DNA from: Letharia columbiana
Taxonomy: Eukaryota; Ascomycota; Lecanoromycetes; Lecanorales; Parmeliaceae
Assembly: GCF_014066305.1 (NCBI RefSeq)
Contig: NW_023501086.1
Span: 186,001 to 250,000, forward strand
Direction: 5' to 3'
Length of the DNA stretch: 64,000 nt
The notes under the pieces were generated by a model. The model was not told the origin of the DNA, searched no databases, and worked only from the letters and a program-made list of their open reading frames with translations. Positions 1 to 13,022 of the stretch are shown piece by piece (position 1 is the stretch's first letter; every line of letters starts with the position of its first letter). Made by a program: the position numbers and the translations under genes.

Positions 1-1823
1 TACTTAATAGACTAAGTCGTACTTATAATACGAACTCGGCGGAAATCGTACGGAAATTTACTTTTTAGATTTATAGATGATTAGAGAAGTCGTATAGTCT
101 CTCGAGATAATATAGTTTAATTATATTAATATTCTAATAAATCTCATTCTATTTTAATAGAAATATAAGATTTCTTAGCTATAAATATATATTAGCGATT
201 TTTTAATATTAAAAATATAATAAATTATTAACTAGTTAATTAATCTTTATAGATATTTAAATAAATATTATTATAATATTATAAGTAATTAATAATATAA
301 TTATATCGCGTAATATAGCTATAATTAATCTATATATAAAGAATTTATATAATTTATTAATATATATATTATTATCGTAGTAGAGAATTAAGTAAGATTC
401 TTATAATTAAAATAATTATAGCTTTATCGTATAATAAATAATCTTTATTTCTTTAAATTATATATCTTTAAAATAATAATATATAGTTATTTTAATATTA
501 AAAATATTTTTAAATTAAATTAATTAAATATAATCGAAATAATCTAGAATATAGTCTTTTATATCGAATTTTTTAAATATATTAATTTATATATATTATA
601 TAACGTAATTATTAATATAATATATTAAGATAATACTATTCTAATATTTTAAAAAGATATTCTACTATAATAAATCTACTTTTATATTATTTATAATTTA
701 TATAATTATTATAAATCTTCGAAGAGCGTTAAAAAGTTATTTTAAGAATATTCTTTTTAAAATTATAACTTTAATAGCGAAGAAGAGAAAGTTAATTATT
801 AATTCGAGCTTCTAATATAAGATAGTTATTCTTTTTAAAAAGTTTTTAATTATAATTTTTATCTTAATTAGCTTATTCGAAGAGAGTCTTATCTCTATAT
901 AAATATTATCGAATTTAATTCTCAAAAATTTAATTATAAAATTTATAAAAATCTTTATATAATTAATTTAAAAACTTAATTCGCTATATAATTAGTCGAA
1001 TTACTAGATATATATAATTACGTTATTATTTAATAAAAGAATTATAAAAAAATCGTCTAAGTAATAAAATATTACTTCTTATAAAAAAATCGCGATTAAG
1101 ATTTAAGTAAAGATCTTTATAAAGAGATTAAATAGAAATAATAATATATATAATTTAAATAATAGATATTATTCTTTTTAATAGTATTTATTATAATTAA
1201 AATTAAATAGCTATTAATTAGATATAGCGATAAATATATATCTAAAGATATCTTTAAGATCTCTTTTAGTAAATTAAATTATTAGATCTTTCTATAGTAA
1301 TACTTTTACTATATTATTATATATAATATATTCTAATATACTTTACTTCGTTTAAATATTATTATTAATTAAGTAGTTATATAGAAATAAGAGATTATAA
1401 ATTTATCTTTTATCTTTATTATATTTTAATATTAAATTAAGTAGCGAATAGATATATTAAAGCTCGTTTTAAGAGTTAATCTCGATTAAGCGATACTATT
1501 AAAACTATTTTTAAAGATTTATTAATAATATTTAAAGTACTTAACGTATTAATAGATAATTTTAATTATAATAAATTAAGATATAATCTTAAAAATCTAT
1601 CTTAACGCTCTTCTAAAGAATAATTAAAATAATTTTAATAAATATTAGATTCGAATAATTATTTAATAATTTAAATTAGTTATTAATTATTAACGATTCT
1701 TAATAGAATAAATTCGAGTTTAATAGATCGTATAGCGTATATAAAAATCTTTTAAATATATATTATAGCGATTAAGATATCTATTAATATCTTAAAAGTT
1801 ATTTTATTTTAAAAATATAATTA
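1..1823. other. RIP-degraded AT-rich DNA, no identifiable gene
   Basis: This stretch is almost entirely A and T with TA-rich runs. CpA and TpG are nearly absent and stops lie in all frames. That composition is the expected outcome of repeat-induced point mutation, so it was probably a transposon. I found no reverse transcriptase box, zinc knuckle or terminal repeat that would name it. It ends abruptly at the left terminus of a GC-richer element. Confidence 0.6.
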
Positions 1824-2205
1824 TTAGTATATATAAAAGAATAAGATAGGGCTGAGCTTGGAAACCTTGAATTTGTATGTGCAGCCAATCATCAATTCGG
1901 GGTTATTACGCCTTTTGGCTAGACTGACTGAGTCAGCCCGCTAGCCCTCCCGAGCTCCCTCATTAAAAATTTGTGTGTAGAAGTTTTACACTCTGAAATA
2001 ACCAGCTCCCTACGGATGCTGTTTCTTCATAATTTCGTAAATTATAGAACTCGGTGTGCGCTTTCTAACGCTGTAAAAATAATGAAGTTTGGCCTACTAT
2101 TGGTGGATTAAATGGATATTCAAATATGGTAGTCATGGTAGTCATACCAGACGCGTCCGGGATCGGATAATAATAATCCTTCCACCTGTTGGTGTGTTTG
2201 TTATT

Positions 2206-2262
2206 CTTCCACCATTCTACCAATTCTACCAATTCTACCAATTCTACCAATTCCATCAATAT
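2206..2262 (+). repeat. 9-bp minisatellite (TACCAATTC)n in family A copy 1
   Basis: About four to five tandem copies of TACCAATTC, which would read Tyr-Gln-Phe repeats in one frame. The same repeat occurs at the equivalent position of the other family A copies with different copy number (15187-15248 and 49805-49852 in reverse, and RIPed at 12275-12330 and 51246-51280), so it is a variable-number site within the element. Confidence 0.85.
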
Positions 2263-2315
2263 GAACACAATCGTCTTCGGTACCCCTCGCCCAAAGGTTA
2301 CTCAACGTTTCAGGC

Positions 2316-2468
2316 ATGTACACCCCTTTTGCCCGCCTCTTAGAGCCCCTACTGACGCCCCCAGGCCACCCCTCCACGAATCCGCTACTACTGGCAATCG
2401 AGGCCGCAGCCCAACAGCTACCTACTACTACTCATAAACGCGTTGGAAGGCCCTCAAAAAGAGCTTGA
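2316..2468 (+). pseudogene. Small frame with AT-hook-like motif in family A copy 1
   Basis: A 50-codon frame runs from ATG at 2316 to TGA at 2466. Its last ten or so residues read HKRVGRPSKRA, with the GRP core flanked by basic residues that is typical of AT-hooks binding the minor groove of AT-rich DNA. In copy 2 the equivalent frame continues past this point (KRARTD) into the AEN-repeat region, so this copy seems truncated by a stop. Between the copies, a 1-bp and a 5-bp length difference and a longer gap shift the upstream frame, so the true N-terminus is uncertain. Whether it is expressed is unknown. Confidence 0.3.
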
Positions 2469-2633
2469 ACGGATTCACAGCCATCGTCCTCCCCTACATA
2501 CTCCTCCCAAGCCAGCGATAGTGCCTTCCAACCCAGCGATGCTACCTCCCAAGACGCGTCTTCCTCCCCTATCCGTTCTTCATCACCCTATAAACACATT
2601 TACCCTCGATACCCTCGCACTCAGTTAAACAAG

Positions 2634-3246
2634 AGGAGAATCTACAACAGACAAATGCGGAGAACACTACGGAGAAACCAAGCGGCAACAAGGCCCCCAG
2701 CACCAAGAACACGGCTCAGCTCTCCAAAATCCCACGTCATATACTCTCCACGGTTCCACATCAAATCATCACTCAATAAGCGGAGAACACCACTGCAACT
2801 TAGCCTATCATCCCCACTACATTAAGAAGTAAGAGGAGGAACTATAACAGGCAAATGCGGAGAACACTGCGGAGAAACCAAGCGGCAACAAGGCCCCCAG
2901 CACCAAGAACACGGCTCAGCTCTCCAAGATCCCACGTCATATGCTCTCCACGGTTCCACATCAAATCATCACTCAGCAAGCGGAGAACACCACTGCAACT
3001 TAGCCTGTCATCCCCACTACATTAAGGAGTAAGAGGAGGAACTATAATAGGCAAATGCGGAGAACACTGCGGAGAACACTATGGAGAACACTGCGGAGAA
3101 ACCAAGTGGCAATAAGGCCACCATCGTCAAGAACACGGCTCAGCTCTCCAAGATCCCACGTCATATGCTCTCCACGGTTCCACATCAAATCATCACTCAG
3201 TAAGCGGAGAACACCACTGCAACTTGGCCTGTCATCCCCACTGCAT
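2634..3246 (+). repeat. 200-bp tandem repeat, three units, family A copy 1
   Basis: The landmark AAATGCGG occurs at 2653, 2853 and 3053, giving an exact 200-bp period. Each unit carries the 12-bp TGCGGAGAACAC motif (extra copies in the third unit), then CCAAGYGGCAAYAAGGC, an LSTVPHQ-coding segment, and a TCCCCACTRCATTAA end. As 200 is not a multiple of three, successive units fall in different frames. The array therefore does not encode a simple repeated protein, although each unit does contain an open segment. Confidence 0.9.
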
Positions 3247-3683
3247 TAATATGATACATCACTGCGGCCTCTGCAGGAGAAACATCGGACGATGCATATT
3301 TGGACGAATTGAAACCATCCGATGTCTTACTCTGACAGCTATTTCATTATTCGAAAGATTTCACTGCGGCAGGAGATAATGTGGGATTTATACCACTAAT
3401 TGGCATGTTGTCTCCATTTCTTTCCGGTATTTCGATACTTCTTGCCATAAGGACATGGCCTTTCTCTGTTTTTTATGGGCAATTATTACGGATCAATCCT
3501 CCACACTCGATACACCTTCCTAATTAGGCCTTAGCGCGCCTCTCTCCGCACATATATGCCTGTTTATAGGTCAAAAACGCATAGCAAGCGATTAGAGTTC
3601 GATTTGACTTAGGGCTAGGGCTAAAATTCGATTTAACTTAGAAAAATCCAACTCCATGAATTTAATTCATGGGCCTTTACTTG

Positions 3684-3770
3684 TTTAATAATAATTAATT
3701 AGAGTTATTTATAGCTAAATTTTAAATTTTAAAATATCTATCTATTAAGTAATTTTATTAATAAATTTTA
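3684..3770. other. RIPed spacer
   Basis: Short AT-rich spacer between the right end of family A copy 1 and the next family A left end. No feature seen. Confidence 0.5.
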
Positions 3771-3925
3771 TTAATATATATAAAAGAATAAGATAGAGCT
3801 AAGCTTAAAAATCTTAAATTTATATATATAATTAATTATTAATTCGTTAGATCTACGCTCTTTAATTAAACTAACTAAGTTATCGCGAGTAAATAAATTA
3901 ATATTCGTAATTATTAAAAAAATAT
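3771..3925 (+). mobile_element. RIPed family A left end, truncated
   Basis: Matches the family A left terminus (TTAATATATATAAAAGAATA and the following roughly 150 bp, including a GATCTACGCTCTTTAATTA segment) with C-to-T and G-to-A changes. It stops where a different repeat begins at about 3925, so it is probably interrupted by a later insertion. Confidence 0.65.
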
Positions 3926-4205
3926 AATCGAATAGCTCTACTAATCGAAAAGATAAAATATATTTTATAGAATATTTTATATTAAGTAATATTATATCGT
4001 ACTCGAGTATAATATAAATAGAATTAAATATTATTTCATTTTTCTAATATAGATTCGAAATCTTAGCGAAATATTTTACGATATAATATATCTATAATAT
4101 TATATTATAATATAATATATATATAAAATATTTTAATTAGAATTTCTATATTTATAGAATAATTCGATTAAAATATATAGAATATATTTATTCTTCTTTA
4201 TTAAG
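3925..4205 (+). repeat. Repeat family C, copy a (LTR- or TIR-like)
   Basis: Begins CTACTAATCGAAAAGATA and includes the landmarks TACGATATAATATATC and GAATTTCTATATTTA. Four relatives lie at 37985-38215 and 39066-39290 (same strand) and at 39640-39905 and 39940-40190 (opposite strand). Size and spacing fit a solo LTR or the terminal repeat of a DNA element. RIP has erased any TG/CA ends. Confidence 0.6.
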
Positions 4206-4848
4206 AGAGAGAAAATATAAAGAGTAATCTAATATAGTTATTTATCTTTTTATTAATAATAATAATTAGAATTATAAACGTCTTTTATTTTTTTTTTTAA
4301 AATATTAATATAAAAGAATATTTTAAATTTTAAATCTTTAAATATTATAAGAATAAAATTCTATAATTATCTCTATTTATATATTTATTTTAACGCGTTA
4401 AATAAGCTTAATAGACTTTATATTTATTCTTCTCTCGAATTCTTTATTACTCTTCTATTTTACTTTATTATAATTCTTTTAAATATCTTAAATTTATTTT
4501 TATCTAATTAAACTTATTAACTATTTATAAATAAATTCGCTTTTTAAGTTATTCTAAATCTCTTTATTAAGATTAAATTTATTATTACTAATTCTCTCTA
4601 ACTATAAATCTATTAATTATCTCTTTATATATTATAAAATATTAGTAATATATCTTAATAAATTTATAAATATTAGATTTATTAAAATACTTTTTATAAG
4701 CTTATTATTTTTATTAATATAATTATTATAATTATTAGTTAAGTTTTTATATAAAGTATTATTAACTCTTTTAATTTAATCTAATATATTAAAATCTTCT
4801 TTAAAATTAAATTAAATTTATTTAAATTTATTTTCTTAATACTTTATA
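4206..4848. other. RIP-degraded DNA, nothing identified
   Basis: AT-rich with stops in all frames. No recognisable domain or terminal repeat. Confidence 0.5.
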
Positions 4849-5262
4849 AGTAAAGGCCTATGAATTAAATTTATAAAGTTGAATTTTTTTAAGTTAAATT
4901 CGAATTTTAGTCTTAGCTCTAAGTTAAATCGAACTCTAATCGCTTACTATACGTTTTTAACCTATATATAAATATATATATATAAAATGAGACGCGCTAA
5001 GATCTAATTAGAAAGATATATCAAGTATAAAGAATTAATTCGTAATAATTATTTCTATAAAAAATAGAGAAAAATTATATTCTTATAATAAGAAGTATTA
5101 AAATATCGAAAAGAAATAGAGATAACGTATTAATTAGTGGTGTGAATTCTATAATATCTTCTATTATAGTAAAATCTTTCGAATAATAAAGTAGTATTTA
5201 ATTCGTCTAAATATATATTATTCGATATTTCTTCTATAGAGACTTAATTAATATAAGTATAA
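4849..5262 (-). mobile_element. RIPed family A right-end fragment
   Basis: Starts with AGTAAAGGCCTATGAATT, the reverse complement of the family A right end. It continues through the conserved GACGCGCTAAG segment and the GAAGTATTAAAATATCGAAA block to about 5262, where similarity stops. Transitions relative to the clean copies mark it as RIPed. The matching left end is not adjacent and could be one of the reversed left ends near 11.7 or 12.7 kb. Confidence 0.65.
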
Positions 5263-5304
5263 TAAATTTTTTTAAAATAATAATAAAAAAATATAATATA
5301 ATTA

Positions 5305-5560
5305 AGTAAAGGCCTATAAATTAAATTTATAAAGTTAATTTTTTTTCTAAGTTAAATAAAATTTTAGATTTAGCTCTAAGTTAAATCGAACTCTAATCGC
5401 TTACTATACGTTTTTAATTTACTTTTATTATTACAAAATTAATAAAGAAGATAAAAGTCTTTAACTCTAAGTTAAATCGAACTCTACTTACTTTCTATAT
5501 AATATTAATTTAATTTACTTCTATTACTATAAATCGCTAATTAATTATATTCTTATTTAA
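5305..5560 (-). mobile_element. RIPed family A right-end fragment
   Basis: A second AGTAAAGGCCTATAAATT start followed by AAGTTAAATCGAACTCTAAT and GCTTACTATACGTTTTTAA, as in family A right ends. Part of the segment is repeated (AAGTTAAATCGAACTCTA again near 5470). It fades out by about 5560 into unidentified DNA. Confidence 0.6.
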
Positions 5561-8500
5561 AAAAGAAGTATTTACTTAATAATCTTATTTTTAATATATC
5601 TTATTAATCGAGTAAATTATCTTTTTAATAGATTATTCTAAAATTATAATTAATAAATTAATCTTATTAATAATTTAACTTAGAGATTATATATAATTAA
5701 TTATAAATAAAAATCTCGAAATATAAATATAGATTAATCTACTATAATAATTAATTTTAAAACTTATTAATTATTATATTAAAGGCTAATTAAATTAAAA
5801 ATTAAATATATTAAAAGAGAGTATATAAATCGTTTAAATTAGGCGAAGTTAGAGGAATATATAATATATAATATTATTTATTATTATATTTATTTTTAAG
5901 AATATAATAATTAAGTATTTTAGACTTAATATATTTAATTTATAGATATATTTTATTATATAAATTTATACGCTACTTTAAATTTCTTAATAATATTATT
6001 ATATAATTTTATTTTAACTTTAAATAATAAAGTAAAAGCGAGATTAATTTAAAGATATTTATTATTTTAGTAAATAGAAGAAAGCTATCTTTCTTATTAA
6101 TAACTTAATTTCTATTATTATAAATAATCTTAATTTTAAAAAACTTATTAAGAACTTAACTATTAAATTAAGCGAGTAATATTCTTATTAAGAATATAAA
6201 GAATTACTTTAAATATATAGAAATTAGCTATTTAATATAGATTAAGATTATTATAAATAGTATTAATTAGTTAAGTAATAAAGTTATCTAATAATTATTT
6301 AATAGATTAATTAATAACTTCTTATTCTTTAAAGCTTATTAAGATATTATTATTCTATATCTAATAGTCTTTAAACGAATTTCTTTATATTAATTTAATC
6401 TTAATTAATTAAAATTAAGATTTTAAAGCTTTATATTTTTTATTAATTTAAGAATTTAAATATAATTTTAAAGATAAAACGTTTTTAATATAATTTAAGC
6501 GATATAATCTAACTTAATACTCTTAATAATTAAAAAAATTTAATAAAAGTTATTATAGAAGTATATAACTATATTATTAAAAGAAGTAAGATTTTTTTAA
6601 ATATCTTAAAATATATAATTAATAGTCTTAATATTATAGCGATTTTATATAAAGATCTTATTTTAGAAAATAAGCTTAATCGCCTTTAATAATTAAGTTA
6701 AATTAAACTCTATTAATATATTATAATTAAATTAAATAATAATATTAAGAGAAATCTTAAAAGTAAGAATAAGTAATAATATTATTTTAAAGAAGAATAA
6801 AGATAATATTAGATAAAGTTATAGTAATAGCTATTTTAGAGTTATTTTATACTCTTTATAATATAATATTCTAAAATATAATCTTATTAATATCTTTATA
6901 GCTATTAAGAAAGAAGAGTTAATTATTAAAATAAGAGATCATATTTTAAATAGCGTTAAGTTATAATAATTTAATTATTATTAAAACTTATTTATATTTA
7001 ATTTTAGATATTAATTTAATAGCTATATACTTTCGCGTAGAAGTCGATTTTAATTATTAATATAATATTATTTATAATCTCACTAAATTATAAATAGATT
7101 AAAATTAATAATAAGATTAATATTCTTTATAGAGCTAATATTATTTTTTTTTAAGCGAATTTAAATTAAATAAAGATAGAAGTCTTTCGATAATAATTTA
7201 TTTATATTATATATTATTTAATAGAAAAAAAATATAATATTAAGTTTAAAGAATATAAATAAGATTATTAAATAATTTAAATAAAGAATAATAAGTATTA
7301 ATTAAGAAATATATATAAAGTATAAATAAAGAATTAAATTATTTATAAGAAAAAAAAGAAAAAATATATCTAGCGCGAAAAGTTTTAATAGCTAAAAAAA
7401 GAATATTATATTAAAAAAAGTTACGATATTTTAAAATTATTATTAGCGCGATAATCTTCTTATTCTATAACTTAAAATACTTTAATTTATTAAAGAAATT
7501 ATTAAAAAAAAATATATCTAACATAAAAAGTTTTAATATATAAAAAAAGAAATATTATATTAAAAAAAGTTATAATATTTTAATATTATTATTAGCGCGA
7601 TAAGCTATTTATATTATACTTAAAGTATTTCTATTTAATAAAAAAGAAATTATTTATATATCTTAATTTATAATTATTTTATAGATTTAGAGAATTATCT
7701 AGGCTTATATTATAATAGAATTATTATAAAGAGATTCTTATAAATAATATTCTCTCTTTTAAATCGCTACTTTATTTAATATTTAATTTTATTTAATATT
7801 ATTATAAAGTAAAGTCTCTTACTATATAAATATTATAATAAAAAAAGAATATTATTATTTATTATATATAAGTCTTTAAAGAATATAGAATTTAATATAT
7901 TTAGAAGAAGATATTCATAGATAGAAGAGCTTTTTAGCGTTTAAATTAATATAATATATTTTTATAATAATATCTCTACGCCTCTAATATAAACTTTATT
8001 TAAATATATCTTACTTATTTTTTTTTAGATATATTATATCGATAGATCGATATAAAAGAAATCTTTTATTTATCTTCGCTATTAATATTATTAATTTAGT
8101 TAAAAAAAGACTATTAGCTTAATCTAGCGTTTATATTCTATATTAATTATATAAAATAAATTATTATTATTATTAAATATTATATTATATTAATTTAAAA
8201 GATAAATAAATAATTATTTAATAGAAGAATTATAATTATATAATTTAAAGCTAAAAATTCTTTAATAGACTTTTATAGAGCTCTATTTATTATATATCTT
8301 AATACTTTTAAATCTTATTTATCTAATCTAGATCTATATTATTCTAATCTATATTATTTTTATACTCTATTTAAAAACTAATTTAATCGCTATTCTTATA
8401 AATATATTTAAAAATATATTTATAGACTTTAATATTAATATAAATCTTTATATTAATATAAGCGTTATATTTAATTAATAAATAGAGACTATAAAATATT

Positions 8501-11049
8501 ATCTAATAATTCTATTTAAATTTATTATCTAATATCTTAATAAATCTATATTAATAATATATAAAATATTTAAAATCTAATTTAAAGACGATATAATCGC
8601 TAAAGTTCTTCGAAAATTACTTATTATATATATTTTTATCTAAGTTTTAATAAGATAAAATAATATTTATTCTATTAATAGTATATTAGCTATAATTTTT
8701 ATAAAGTATATATCTAATAATAATTATATAGAGATTAAGAAATAGATTTTAATTAGAAATCTTAATATTAATAGCGATATCTATCTTAATAATATTAAAG
8801 AATTAATCTTTAGAATATAAAATAATAAGAATATAAATATATAATAGATCTTATTTTTAAAATTTAATAATATAGATATAGATCGAAACTCGATCTATTA
8901 CTTATAAAGTTAGTTAGAATTAAAACTAATTAATATTTTAATTAATTATACTTCGCTTTTTATAAGAATAAAAAAAAAATTTAAATAATATTATAGAGTT
9001 AATTAATAGAAATTACAATATATAATAAACTAAATTATATTAGAAGTACTTTTAAAGATTATAATCTATATTAATTATCTAATTAATATATTATCTAAAA
9101 GATTATTTTATTAAATAAAATAAGAGAGAATTATTATATTATAATAGAGAGATAAAAAGAATAAAAATATATCTAATATCTTTCTCTTTAGAATATTATT
9201 TATAAGAGTCTTTAGCTTTAATCTAAATATTCTAATAATTAGATTAAATCAATTAATAGCTTATTTATTAAATAAAAGATTTTTAATAATCTTAATTTAT
9301 TTTAAATTATAGATAAAAGTTATAAAGAGATTTAATTAATTAAACTTAATAAATAGAATAATAATATTCTAATAGAGTTATTTTATAAATTATAGATCTT
9401 TCTTAATAGAAGAAAGAGAGAATAATATATTATTTATTAGTCTAATTATTTATAATAGCTTTATTAATATAAATATTAATAATTACTTAATAGATATTAA
9501 CTTAAATAATCTTCTAATTTATCTTTAATTAATAAAGTTTATTATTTTTAATAATTATATAGATATTATAAATAAAATATTATAATAATCTATTATAGTA
9601 AAGAAAACGATTAAACTTATTAGAATAACTTTATATTATATATTTATAAAAAGTTAGTAATTAATAGAATAGAAGAAATAAATAATATAGATCTATAATA
9701 TAAGATAAGCGTTATTTATATAGAGTTATCTTAATTAATAATTTCTTAATTTATATAAAATAATTTTATTATTTCTACTTTACTAAATAAGAAAACTTTT
9801 ATTTAATATATTATCTATATAAAATATATTATTATATTATAACTATTTATTAAATAAAAAGATAAGAGAATAGTATAAGATATATAGATTAAATATTAAT
9901 ATAAAATACTAAATCTCTTATTACTTTAAATCTTTATTAATATATTCTTAATCTTAGATATATCTAATAAATTATTAATATTACTCTTTTAAACGATAGC
10001 GATTTTATCTAAAATAGAATAATTATAAATATATAAATTATAATATTATAAATTCTTATAAAGTAGCTTATAATCTCTATATATTTAAATTAATCTTTAA
10101 TCTTTTAAATATTAATTTAAAAATATTAATATAGAAATTAATACTTTTAAGAATTATAGCTATTTTATAATAAAGTATCTAATTAATATAATTATAATAG
10201 TTATATCTAGTAAAGTTAATATAAAAAACGCGATTAAAAGAAAGTTATATTATATTATAAATTAATCTTAAATATTATTTATAATATAGATTTAATTAAA
10301 GATCGATTTTTCGCTCTTTAAAGACGTTAGAATAGATATATAAATAGTAATTACTTTCTAAATTTTATATATATATAAAATAATTAAATAATTAATAATA
10401 ATCTATTATAAGATTATAGAGATTATATTATTATACTAAACGCTATAGCGATAAAATTCTTTATAATTATTAATAAAATTTAAGATCTCTAATATTAAAG
10501 AATAAAGAATTTAATTAATAATATACTCGCTAAAATTAATCAAATTATTTATACTTATTTTAACGCTCTTTATAATTCTTATTCTATATTATTTACTTCT
10601 TAATTAATATCTATTTTAGATATATTAACTTTAATCTTTTCGCTATTATAATATTATTTAACTATCTTATCTTTTTATAATATTATATTATAGCTATTAT
10701 AAATCTAATTTATAAAATTTAAATTATATTATATAGACTTTATAATATATAAATAACGCGCGATATAGCTAATAAGTCTTATTAAAGACTAAATAAAATT
10801 TAAATAAGAGTTAAAAGATAAGTTAAAAGAATATAAACTATCAAAAGAGTTATTATTAAAGAAATCTATTAATAAGATCTTATAATAGAGAGTCTTTAAT
10901 AGCGTCTTTCTCTTATTTAAAAGCTTCTTCTTAATAATATTTAGAATCTAATACGCGTTAAGAGACTTTAAAATAGAATAATAAAGAATAAATAGAGAAG
11001 AAAAACGCGTTTTAAAAGATAGTATCGCTAAATTAAAAGATATTATCGC
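5561..11049. other. Long RIP-degraded region, origin not identified
   Basis: About 5.5 kb of TA-saturated sequence. Some stretches read as stop-poor frames once RIP-type stops are ignored, so it is likely a dead transposon. I could not find a convincing YLDD reverse transcriptase box, CCHC zinc knuckle or DDE triad. It lies between family A right-end fragments (4849-5560) and reversed family A left parts (11050-12687), so it may be one or more elements inserted into a family A copy. Confidence 0.45.
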
Positions 11050-11712
11050 TAACTTAAAAGAAATCTATATAGAAGAGAATATATTCGTTTAAGCTCTTTT
11101 TAAGAGTTTTTTAACGCGTTTATAAGTAGTAATAGATAGCTATTAAACTCGCTTATAACCTCAATTATTAATAATAATAAATTTATTAAAAGATAATTTA
11201 AAAGTATTAATAGAGGCTCTAAGAGGTAAAAAAAAGAAATATATATATCTTAGATATTTAGTAATCTTTAGACGAGAGATATCTAAGAATAATTATATTT
11301 ATATTAATAAAATTAATAGAATTAATAGAGAGATAGAAGAATAATAATTATATAAATAGATAAAAGATTATTATTTAATCTTAAACGCGTTTTATATATA
11401 TTATATTTAAATACTACTTCGCTTTATTAATAGTAAATTAAACTTTATAATTTTTATAGCGTTAGAAAGCGTAAAGCGAGCTTTATAATTTAAGAAATTA
11501 TAAAGTAATCTATATATATCATAAGCTAAGTACTTTAAAGTATAAAACTTCTATATATAAATTTTTAATAAGAAAGACGCTAAAGAACTATCGAGCTAAC
11601 TTAGTCGATCTAATTAAAAAGCGTAGTCGAACTCTTAAAATTTATAATTAACTATATATATAAATTTAAGATTTTTAAGCTTAGCTCTATCTTATTCTTT
11701 TATATATATTAA
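11050..11712 (-). mobile_element. RIPed family A left part, reversed
   Basis: The segment with GCTCTTTTTAAGAGTTTTTT and AACGCGTTTATAAG is the RIPed form of the AT-hook-like coding region at 15020-15060. It is followed by the decayed 9-bp minisatellite, a TAGCGTTAGAAAGCGTAAAG block and the reversed left terminus ending TCTTTTATATATATTAA. It is therefore the left half of a reversed family A copy. Confidence 0.7.
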
Positions 11713-12687
11713 TAATAGAGATAATAAACTAAGTTATAATAGTATTCTTCGCTTACTAAATAATAATTTAATATAGAATCTTAAAAAGAATAAAACATGG
11801 GATTTTAAAAAAAAAATTTATTTTTTTAAAAAAAAAAAATTATTATCGCTTAATTTCTCCGTAATATTCTTCGCATTTATCTATTATAGTTTCTTCTCTT
11901 ATTTCTTAATATAGTAGAAATAATAAATTAAGTTATAATAATATTCTTCGCTTATTAAGTAATTATTTAATATAGAATTATAAAGAGTATATAACGTAGA
12001 ATTTTAAAGAGCTAAGTCGTATTCTTAGTACTAGAAGTTTTATTATTACTTAGTTTCTTCGTAATATTCTTTATATTTATCTATTATATTAACTTCTCTT
12101 ATATTAATTAAATAAATTAATATAAAATCGTAGAGAGTAAGTTTATTATATTACTACTACTAATAACTATCTTCGTAATATTCTTCGTAATATTCTTTAT
12201 ATTCGTTTATTATAGATTCTTCTCTTATTTAACTAAGTACGAGAATATCGAGAATAAATATATTTATATTAATAGAATTAATAGAATTAATAGAATTAAT
12301 AGAATTAATAAAATTAATAGAATAATAAAAGAAGAATAATTATATAAATAATTATTATTCGATTTCGAACGCGTTTAATATAACTATTATAACTATTATA
12401 TTTAAATATTTATTTAACTAAACTTTATAATTTTTATAGCGTTAGAAAACGTAAAGCGAGCTCTATAATTTAAGGAATTATAAAATAACTATATATATCG
12501 TAAGCTAAGTACTTTAAAGTATAAAACTTCTATATATAAATTTTTAATAAGAGAGACGCGAGAGAGCTATCGGGCTAACTTAGTCGATCTAATTAAAAAG
12601 CGTATAGAACTCGAATTAATAATTAACTATATATATAAATTTAAGATTTTTAAGCTTAGCTCTATCTTATTCTATTATATATACTAA
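11713..12687 (-). mobile_element. RIPed family A left part with decayed repeat array, reversed
   Basis: Contains TTCTTCGTAATATTCTTCGT (about 12170-12190), the RIPed form of the TTCTCCGCAGTGTTCTCCG minisatellite. It then has a decayed GAATTAATA minisatellite (12275-12330), AAGCGTAAAGCGAGCTC and a reversed left end finishing near 12687. It abuts another family A left part, so two copies sit in tandem or nested. Confidence 0.7.
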
Positions 12688-12838
12688 TATAAAAGATTAT
12701 TATTAGAGTATAAAATATCGCTAGTAAATAATACTTCTAAGTATTATAATATCTTTTAACTATTAAGAAATATTATTTATATATAATAGTCTTCGCGAGA
12801 AGATAAAGAATATTATAAGCTATTTAAGTAATTATTAT

Positions 12839-13022
12839 TAGAATTAAATATAGATATAATATTAATATAGATATATTAAATAAGATAACTAAGATATCGA
12901 ACTATATAGATAAAAGAAAGATATTAAATAATAGATAAATATCTCTATTAAGATACGCTAGACTCGAATAAGTTAAAGAGCTAAGTAATATATTAAGAAT
13001 ATAAAATACGCTTATAATATTA
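12839..13022 (-). repeat. Repeat family B, copy 1 (solo-LTR-like)
   Basis: A 180-bp repeat also found at 30663-30826, 40572-40755 and 53227-53392. Landmarks on this strand are TAGATATAATATTAATATAG, TAAGATACGCTAG and a TACGCTYRTAATA end. Read in the other direction, the ends would be TGTTACGAGCG and CTAACA before RIP, which suits an LTR, but I could not confirm a target-site duplication. Confidence 0.55.

Larger units (their letters stand above)
1824..3683 (+). mobile_element. Family A non-autonomous element, clean copy 1
   Basis: A GC-richer island of about 1.86 kb inside RIPed DNA. Its left end reads TTAGTATATATAAAAGAATA. Its right end reads GGCCTTTACT and is preceded by a short palindrome, CATGAATTTAATTCATG (3656-3672). 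The same two ends bound the copy at 48319-50231 in reverse, so they are the element termini. Inside are a 9-bp minisatellite, an AT-hook-like coding trace, a 200-bp tandem array and a conserved right-hand block with GCATATTTGGACGAATTGAA. No transposase or reverse transcriptase is present, so mobility must be supplied in trans. The ends are not long inverted repeats and not LTRs. The hairpin near one end recalls Helitrons, but a canonical 5' TC and 3' CTRR are not seen, so the class is open. Confidence 0.7.

Noticed and set aside
2065..2343. Small frames on both strands across the 9-bp minisatellite
   Set aside because: Repeat-driven frames (YQF or LVE repeats) that are not kept open in the other copies.
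3610..3632. TTAGGGCTAGGGCTA resembling fungal telomere repeat TTAGGG
   Set aside because: Only one and a half imperfect units, within the conserved right end of family A and present in its other copies. Not a telomere or interstitial telomere array.
7900..10900. Weak impression of a tyrosine-recombinase or transposase-like frame
   Set aside because: I could not find a defensible catalytic set (R..H-x-x-R..Y or DDE) in any frame; stop-poor text alone is not enough.
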